Assembly (NCBI GenBank): GCA_018985225.1
Contig: JADGIF010000015.1
Coordinates: 1-41,655, forward strand
DNA length: 41,655 bases
Reading direction: 5' to 3'
Source of the DNA: Amoeboradix gromovi
Lineage: Eukaryota; Sanchytriomycota; Sanchytriomycetes; Sanchytriales; Sanchytriaceae
A model generated the notes under the pieces. That model had not been told where the DNA came from and did no database searches. It saw only the letters and a program-made list of their open reading frames with translations. The position numbers and the translations under genes are program-made. Of this stretch, positions 36,027-41,655 are shown in pieces; within the stretch, counting starts at the first letter, position 1, and each line of letters begins with the position of its first letter.

Positions 36027-36770
36027 TTATAAATGAGATTTTATTTTATCGGCTAACTCTCTAGTTGATAGGTTTCTTCCCAAGGCGTCAGCAAACTTAC
36101 CTTCTCGGTCCATCAAATAAAAGAAAATGGAATGGTCAACCAGGTAGTCTCCTTTCATCTCATCTGGGCTCGGTGTCGACATATACACTCTATAATCCTT
36201 TGCGACTTTCTTAATATGACCAAAGTCGCTTCTATAACCAACAAACCTTGGATCGAACTCTGACAAATATTCATTAATTGTTGGACAATCATCTCTCATC
36301 GGGTCGCATGTTATAAAAACCGGCTGAATATTTGCAGAAACATTTACATTATCAGACTCTAAAAGTTTTAAAGCATTTGATAGTTTTTCAAGCTCCTCTG
36401 GGCAAATATCTGGACAAGAAGTAAACCCAAAATAAAGAATTTGAAGCTTCCCCAAATATGTTTCACTAGAAGTCTCTTTTCCTAGTTTGCAGTTGAAAAG
36501 AGTAAAAGGTCTACCGATGTCAGGAATTCCGACGCTTTCATTCTTTAAAAGCTTCTCCTTTTCAATCTCAATTTTCTTTTTTTGCTCATTGTACGCAAAG
36601 AGTAAACCCACTGAAGTCAGTGCAAGTATTATCAATGCCCTGGTTTGAAGAGAGGCTGTTTTCTCAGAGTTCGTTTGCATTGCGCTTTTGTGACTATATC
36701 TATTCAAGGTTGCATGCTGTCTTGCAAAATTTCTTAAAAGTTTGAAGCCATGTAACATCCGTGGCATCAT
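36027..36770 (-). CDS. SCO1: Copper chaperone SCO1 for cytochrome c oxidase
   Basis: 247 aa from the ATG at 36770 (MMPRMLHGFKLLRNFARQH, a good mitochondrial presequence); the frame is open to 36851, but its upstream end overlaps a transposon-like repeat. A single membrane anchor (ALIILALTSVGLLFAY) is followed by a charged linker and a thioredoxin-like domain in the intermembrane space. The Cu(I) ligands are in FTSCPDICPEEL (CxxxC) and the distal His in DYLVDHSIFFYL. VFITCDPMRDDCPTINEYL and the KDYRVYMSTP segment are also conserved. It delivers copper to the CuA site of COX2, which implies a respiring mitochondrion. Confidence 0.93.
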   Translation of the reverse strand: MMPRMLHGFKLLRNFARQHATLNRYSHKSAMQTNSEKTASLQTRALIILALTSVGLLFAYNEQKKKIEIEKEKLLKNESVGIPDIGRPFTLFNCKLGKETSSETYLGKLQILYFGFTSCPDICPEELEKLSNALKLLESDNVNVSANIQPVFITCDPMRDDCPTINEYLSEFDPRFVGYRSDFGHIKKVAKDYRVYMSTPSPDEMKGDYLVDHSIFFYLMDREGKFADALGRNLSTRELADKIKSHL

Positions 36771-36841
36771 ACGCAAGAACAAGACTAAGTGGAGAAATTC
36801 AGCCATTTCAAGTATGATATAATTAGTTTCTTTCAGACTTA

Positions 36842-37124
36842 TAGACATCAAATATGAAAACTGGGCCAGGTGTATGCAAATGCGTAGATATTATCAGGTT
36901 AATTTGATGACACGTAAGCTGTTACTATGCCCACCTAATTCTAAAAAGTGCCGTGATAATAAGCCATATCTTCAAGTTGTTAAGCGCCTGTTTTTAAATG
37001 ATGAAAGAAAAGTTGGCAGGAGCAGGAGCGATAGCAAAGCTCTTTTGTCTAATGTCTGGACGATGAAATGCAATGCTCTTCATAGAAATTAATTATTCTA
37101 GTTCTTACAGTGAAGTCGTGTCCC
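36842..37124 (+). mobile_element. Possible degenerate TIR element E6
   Basis: The left end TAGACATCAAATATGAAAACTG and right end TCTAGTTCTTACAG...GTCGTGTCCC resemble the E-family TIRs, about 283 bp apart. The flanks (CTTA, AATT) do not match, so it is old or chance. Inside, the plus strand is open for 72 codons (PPNSKKCRDNKPYLQVVKRL) without recognisable content. It abuts the upstream end of the SCO1 frame. Confidence 0.4.
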
Positions 37125-37168
37125 AATTATTTTTTACTTTATACATTTGTAAAATTCACCGTTCAGTT

Positions 37169-37507
37169 TTAAAATTGAATACTGCCACTTTTCGTACTAT
37201 TGTATGGTGGTGCATTGTGTAATTTCTTGATCAACTTGTACTGTGATCTAATTCTAGACATAATCAGGTTGTAATCCTTTTCAATGTCGTTCTTATCTGT
37301 AAACTCCTTTAAAAGCTTCACCAGCTTTTGCATAGCCTTCTGTTGTGGTTTAAAATTGTTTGCGACATATTCATAAAATCCCAACTCCATTCCAATTTCT
37401 TTGCTGTAGTCCAGTCCTAATTGATAACCGTCTTCATAACTGGCTTTTCGAATGGCTTCTACAGGGATGTCAACCTCATCAACTTCAAAAGAAAAATTTT
37501 GAGACAT
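37169..37507 (-). CDS. LTO1/Yae1-domain protein
   Basis: A 112-aa protein with the Yae1/LTO1 signature of glycine-spaced helix turns: YEDGYQLGLDYSKEIGMELG followed by FYEYVAN, corresponding to DGYxxGxxxGxxxGxxxGxxxG...FY. LTO1 with YAE1 is the adaptor that recruits the cytosolic iron-sulfur machinery to ABCE1/RLI1 for ribosome biogenesis. The C-terminal helix (KAMQKLVKLLKEF) fits as well; the usual C-terminal Trp is replaced by Phe (SIQF), which may weaken targeting-complex recognition. Yae1 itself is the alternative, but the short length favours LTO1. No strict AATAAA follows. Confidence 0.6.
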   Translation of the reverse strand: MSQNFSFEVDEVDIPVEAIRKASYEDGYQLGLDYSKEIGMELGFYEYVANNFKPQQKAMQKLVKLLKEFTDKNDIEKDYNLIMSRIRSQYKLIKKLHNAPPYNSTKSGSIQF

Positions 37508-37725
37508 TCACTTTGAGAAGCAGGCAGGGATTAAAAGGAGATTAAAAAGAAAAAATACGTTGACTAGATCCAAAAACCCTTCAAAAGAGTGTCCAAGTAT
37601 ACCGTAAAAAGCTCTGTGAGATCATGTCTTAACTTAAAAACATCAGTAGCACGAGAAATCTCAAAGGGGTGGATCTGATATACAGAGAATTAGCGCTTGG
37701 AAGTTATTCACTGCAAACATAATAT

Positions 37726-38024
37726 GGATCACCAAATATAAAAACTAGACCAAGCCGTTTTCAAAGTTGGTGCTCCATAAGGAGGAAATACTATTATTAA
37801 TAAAAGTCGTCCTTCTTTCAAACCAATTTTCTTTCATTAATGTCATTCCCCTCTTTAAAATAAAACAAGATGACCCGCTATCTCTTTCAAATATATGAGG
37901 TCTCTGAGTGTCTAAGCAAAAGGTCAACCAAGAAGATTAATTTAATTTACTACTGGTTAACACACTTGAAATACTGATTCCAACTGTCTCAGAAAGTTAG
38001 TCTAGTTTTTATATTTGATGTCCC
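37726..38024 (-). mobile_element. TIR DNA transposon relic E5 (shortest copy)
   Basis: 299 bp with ends GGATCACCAAATATAAAAAC and the complement ending ATATTTGATGTCCC, and an exact ATAT duplication (37722-37725, 38025-38028). The minus-strand relic is open for 60 codons (TFCLDTQRPHIFERDSGSS, then KENWFERRTTFINNSISSLW) and ends at the left TIR. The internal half of the family sequence is deleted. Confidence 0.88.
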
Positions 38025-38327
38025 ATATGTAAAGATGGCGAATGAAAGTGATAAAAAAGCGGTTAACTAGGATGACGGCAGTTATAAGCGTAAAAGACAG
38101 GCACCCCGAACAAGAAACTACCGTGTATCTTTAGAAAAAGTTGGCGCTACTTGTTCCTTAGATTTAAGTGATACACCAGACTGGTAAAGATGGGATGATG
38201 ATAAAGAATTGTCGGATAAGCATGGGTAGTAAAGTGCGGGATATTTCTGCCTGAGCAAGTCTGCTTCTGAGAGATATTTGTTTTGAAAAGTTTGTGTAGT
38301 TTTTGGAGAGTTCCACTATAAAACACA
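38025..38327 (+). pseudogene. Possible gene remnant upstream of GCP3
   Basis: From an ATG at 38035 one frame gives 11 codons (MANESDKKAVN), a TAG, then 38 codons of charged, coding-like sequence (DDGSYKRKRQAPRTRNYRV, SLEKVGATCSLDLSDTPDW) to a TAA at 38185. No micro-intron of the local type removes the TAG in frame. It could be a dead gene fragment or chance; nothing matches a known family. Confidence 0.25.
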
Positions 38328-40599
38328 ATGGAGAATCTTCAATATTTGGTTCAAAAAGTTCTTAATAAACAGGATGTAGATGATGAATTACAACTATATA
38401 CTAAAATTCTTAACTCTAATCTAAAGTCCAATACCTCTTTGTGTCAGGTAGACCATCTAATTAGGAAAAAGCTGTTGCTAAGCAATTCTGCCCTAGATTA
38501 TGCCACATTGTTCAACAGATTAAATCAGAACCATGTACCAAATTTACCTAAGCTCCTATACTTTTTATACCTGGTTTCCAATCTGCAAAAGCTAAAGCCT
38601 CAATTTGTAATACCATCAGTAGAATTCATGGAAAAAGCTTTTTCAACGCCCATACCATTATTGGAAGATAATGAAATGAAAGCAGAAACAAGTTCTGCAG
38701 TCTTCAACGAGCAGGAGAATGAATTCTGCCAAGACTTGTTTTTTATTTTTCAAGGCATTGATGGCAAATTCATATCATTTAAAAATTCAAGTCCAGAAAC
38801 AAGCCTGACTTTTAATCAAAATGACTCTTTGATTGTCAAAGAGTTGTTTCGCTTGGGTGAATTGGCTTTTCAGCTAAAGACCTTCATTTGTACGCCAACA
38901 AACTCATTTCTGATCAGATCCATTCAGTCCGGAGTAGAGATAGAATTGAGAACAATGCAGGAGCTATCTATATCTGCTCAATTTAGGCCTTTAAGTCTAT
39001 TGCATCTTTATGCGCAGGTCTTTCCCTTTTTTTACAGATACAAGTTTATTTTCGACATATTTAAAGAGGTAGATACTTCTGAACTGACTAGTGCTGCCAT
39101 AGATCTAATTATCTCATACTTGGATGCAGGATTTGCAAGCGGCGATGATCTAAAAAGAGAACTAAGTGAAAGATTTCTAAATCTCATCTCCAAACCGTAC
39201 AGGGAGCAAATATATAACTGGATGATGTACGGTGAATTAAACGACCCCTTCAATGAATTCTTCATCGTTAAAAATGAAGAGAACTATGATTTTCCAAATT
39301 CTCTATTTTGGTCTCATGCATTCTATAGCAGGTCTTCCTCTATTCCACTTTTGAAAAACGAAAAGCAGCGCGAACTGATACTAAATGTGGGCAAGTCATC
39401 CAGATTATTGGGTTTAAGCGATTCCAATTCAACGTGGCTGATCAATAATTTCAAAACATTTGAAAAACAAGAATTAAACTTGAGAGACAAGTCTGGTACT
39501 CTAAAACTTCTCAAAAAGATTAAAACACATGTGGACCGGCAGTTGATTTCGTTGTTTAAAGACAAATTGCAGTTATTTCAGTGCATGCAATTTCTAAAAG
39601 ATTTGTTCTTTACCCAGCGTGGAGACTTGTTGTTGGAGACGTATCATCAGCTGCAGCAGTATCTTGAAATGCCAGCCAATGCAATTGTTTACGAAGCATC
39701 TTCAATTGTCGACTTTTGTTATAAACAGCATTACAAATATCCTTACAAATGCAAATTGGTAATTTTAAATTTTAGTGATCGCAGCTTGCTATGGTCCTGC
39801 CTATGCTTCCAACCAGAATTTCCCTTTCCGCTTGACAACTTTTTTGACAACAAGATAATTAAACGATATCAAGGAATGTTTGGATTTTTCAACTCCTTGA
39901 AGTATATATACTACCGTTTAACTCACTTGTGGAAGCAATTGAAATCTCTTTACCTGATTGTTAAAGTTAATGTTCCACAATTTTACAAGTTTCTTAGAAT
40001 TGTTGCAGTTTGGAACCAGCAATATGTTTCAATAATCTCTCAGGTTTTGTATTACAGCTTGTACGAGGTAGTAGAAAAGAATTGCAAAGATTTGGATAGC
40101 TTTATAAAGACGCAGGAATATGGATTGCAAGAGCTGATATCAGAGCATGTGAATGTTATTAAAACCTTGAGAGGTGCAACTAGTTTAGAATCAGATAACA
40201 ACACTAACTATAGCAATTTATGGCAGTTGCTACAGGATTTGCATAAATATGTGTTACAGCAAGTAATTTGGACTAACTTAGAATGAAATATTTGGGAACT
40301 TAGAACTGCTAATTGCACATAAGATCAAATTGGAAAGACAGTACGCAGAAAAGGTTCCGTGGGATACAACGGGGATATATGAAGAAGTGGACGTAATAGA
40401 GAAAAAATGCAGCTTTATTGAGAGCACAAATATGAATTTGAAATCAACAACATCCTCGTTTGTGAGTTTAATATCAAGTGCAAAAGAACATGATTTCAAA
40501 CAACTAAGTAGTAGGATCAACTTCAATGGCTATTACAATAACGAAATAATGGATGGTAGTGTGACAGCAACTAGCATCTATACAACACCGGGGCATTAA
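38328..40599 (+). CDS. Gamma-tubulin complex component 3 (GCP3/Spc98-like, one 19-nt intron)
   Basis: A 750-aa protein, exons 38328-40262 and 40282-40599. The N-terminal grip1 region has the GCP3-type FIFQGIDGKFISF followed by LRTMQELSISAQFRPLSLLHLYAQVFPFF and LISKPYREQIYNWMMYGELNDPFNEFF. The C-terminal grip2 region is hydrophobic-helical (FFNSLKYIYYRLTHLWKQLK) and ends, only after splicing, with the family's FVSLISS...LSSRINFNGYYN block. It nucleates microtubules at spindle pole or centrosome. GCP3 is favoured over GCP2 because of QGIDGKFI, but the split between GCPs was judged by eye. No AATAAA is seen in the first 60 bases after the stop. Confidence 0.82.
40263..40281 (+). other. 19-nt intron in GCP3
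   Basis: Sequence GTAATTTGGACTAACTTAG, phase 0, with CTAAC directly before the TTAG acceptor. Removal joins KYVLQQ to NEIFGNLELL and restores the FNGYY C-terminus of GCP proteins. Confidence 0.92.
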
Positions 40600-41392
40600 G
40601 TAAAGGCTTTTAAGTGAAGTCACATCTTTAATTCTTTTCTGCTGTGTTTCTTGTTGGCTTATGGTAAAATGAATTATTGAAAGCTAGTGAACCGCTTGCT
40701 CATAAAGATAACTATACATGCTTTGCACGCAAGTCAGAAATTAGATGACAGTATTAAACCTTGCAGATTGTAATCAGGCTTACTGCCAATTTTTTGCATT
40801 ATATCCTGGTGGTTTCACTGCTCGATGGTCCTATGGAATGGTTTGATGGAACATGCAGAGTCAAAACTGTGCATGCAGCCTCTCGCTTGGGTAAAAACAT
40901 GCAGAGGTAGATCTACCGTAGCTGATTACACTTAATGAAGCTCAAAGTCAGTCAAATCTTAAGTTTTGACCACTAATTAATAGTACTTAGGTAGGTCGAA
41001 TATCTTATTTGCTCAGCATGACTCGAAGTGCATTCTTTCCACCTAATTAAAAGACCCAGTCTCCAAGAGAATTGAGAATATCCACAATGAAACTGAAAAA
41101 GATTGCGATTGAAGTTAAGAAAGTAGGACGAGCTGTTAAACATATGCAACTGCAGAAAGATGATTAATTAGAGAGTTAGGATTCTTGTAATCACTACAAA
41201 TGATTTACTAAACTAAGATAGACTACAGAAGAAGGATGTTTGTGTACTATCTAATTTTTATGCTGTTAGAGGTATCTACAAAAGCAATTATTGGCACAAT
41301 AAAAGTCATATAATCCTGATAAAGGGTATGTTCAATTGAAGTCGATAGCCATAATTTATCAAATAACAGTTTTTAATTTTGAAACTATCTCA
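40600..41392. other. intergenic, no supported gene
   Basis: AT-rich. A GTGCATGCAG/CATGCAGAG pair near 40860-40910 is a minor short repeat. No open frame, tRNA or element of the two local families is recognised. Confidence 0.45.
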
Positions 41393-41655
41393 ATGCTCTA
41401 TCTTCAGTCAGAAATTCAAAAGCAACTAAACTCCTATTCTGCAAATTTTGAGGAAGACATTCAAAAAAATTAGATCAACTAAGAAGCAAATTGCACGAGC
41501 TGATGGAACGCAATATCAGCGCCATTTATCCATTTATGATGACTTGTTTTCTCAATACCAAAGATTGCAACTATTAAGCCCATTGCATTCTCCTTCTCAT
41601 AGAAATAGTTTAAAAGAGAACTTCAACCATAGAGATCCTGACGAACATACACAGA
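41393..41655 (+). pseudogene. Helical coding remnant at the window edge, frames broken
   Basis: An ATG at 41393 opens MLYLQSEIQKQLNSYSANFE and stops at a TAG just after an A7 run. From there a second frame gives LDQLRSKLHELMERN, and a third, open to the window end, gives GTQYQRHLSIYDDLFSQYQRL. The three pieces in order look like the N-terminal helices of a Golgi SNARE of the GOS1 type, but no GT..AG micro-intron explains both frame changes. Either two indels (pseudogene or assembly error) or chance. Low confidence. Confidence 0.22.

Noticed and set aside
36771..36851. Longer SCO1 start at 36851
   Set aside because: The first codons overlap the degenerate repeat E6, and a typical basic mitochondrial presequence begins at 36770.
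16800..40300. Broken genes explained as sequencing frameshifts, pseudogenes or programmed frameshifting
   Set aside because: Nine breaks all resolve by removing GT..AG segments of one length with a shared branch-like motif, in three phases. Random indels or slippage sites would not give this.
1..41655. Nucleomorph origin suggested by the 19-nt introns
   Set aside because: The gene set includes mobile elements, an ADAM protease, Integrator, GPI synthesis and mitochondrial assembly factors with large interspersed repeats, unlike the repeat-poor, housekeeping-only nucleomorphs.
1..41655. tRNA, rRNA or snRNA genes
   Set aside because: No B-box-like GGTTCRANYCC with a matching cloverleaf was found on either strand; nothing resembled rRNA or U-snRNA cores by eye.

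Overview
The window is nuclear DNA of a compact, AT-rich eukaryote. It carries about 24 protein genes, mostly conserved housekeeping genes, with convergent neighbours often only 30-40 bp apart. Stop codons are standard (TAA, TAG and TGA all end recognisable proteins). The cell respires (SCO1, MIA40, a probable mitochondrial ribosomal protein) and has GPI-anchor synthesis, secretory trafficking, snRNPs, Integrator, gamma-tubulin complexes and a 26S proteasome. It also has a secreted ADAM-type metalloprotease and a PH-domain PDK1. The host lineage is not settled by sequence reading. ADAM plus Integrator plus Fanzor relics argue against a budding yeast; the tiny introns recall chlorarachniophyte nucleomorphs and a few parasitic lineages, but this is not a nucleomorph-type gene set.

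The most striking result is a set of nine spliceosomal micro-introns in eight genes (MCM3, RPN2, RPT6, a ZIP transporter, ADAM, two in PDK1, INTS3, GCP3). Eight are exactly 19 nt and one is 21 nt. All begin GT (mostly GTA) and end AG, and nearly all carry a CTAAY/TTAAY branch-like motif 3-4 nt before the AG. Each removal restores a textbook conserved motif, for example the PENILL segment after HRDLK in the kinase and the [14 protein letters not shown] segment in RPT6.

Two families of decayed mobile elements fill most intergenic space. (1) Fanzor/TnpB-like relics, seven or eight copies, keep the C-terminal SHYxFKxRL, NESFTSQTCxxCG and DRDHMAARNI blocks plus a conserved 3' tail that could be the remains of an omega-RNA-like region. 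(2) A terminal-inverted-repeat DNA transposon family has about 30-bp ends starting GGGACAYC, 4-bp target duplications (AATT, AAAT and ATAT seen intact) and a relic CxxC-rich C-terminal coding segment. TIR copies sit just 5' of genes; several Fanzor copies sit just 3' of genes.

Layout: 1-2.3 kb, a partial unknown gene and element relics; 2.4-6.4 kb, F-box/UIM protein, 7TM protein, BRF1; 6.5-9.6 kb, Fanzor relics, TRAPPC13-like gene and a TIR element with a 13-bp minisatellite; 10.6-13.1 kb, eIF2-alpha, EFM4-like methyltransferase, SNRNP40-like WD protein; 13.1-14.2 kb, Fanzor relics; 14.4-19.9 kb, MMTAG2, MCM3, RPN2; 19.9-20.5 kb, the best Fanzor relic; 21-23.1 kb, TatD, unknown, bL31m-like, SmB; 23.2-25.5 kb, TIR element, GPI14, Fanzor relic; 25.6-32 kb, SRP9-like, RPT6, ZIP, ADAM, PDK1; 32.2-34.4 kb, INTS3; 34.7-38 kb, TIR elements around MIA40, SCO1 and LTO1; 38.3-40.6 kb, GCP3; then about 1 kb of mostly non-coding sequence with a doubtful helical coding remnant at the edge. 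Many genes have AATAAA overlapping or within a few tens of bases of the stop codon.
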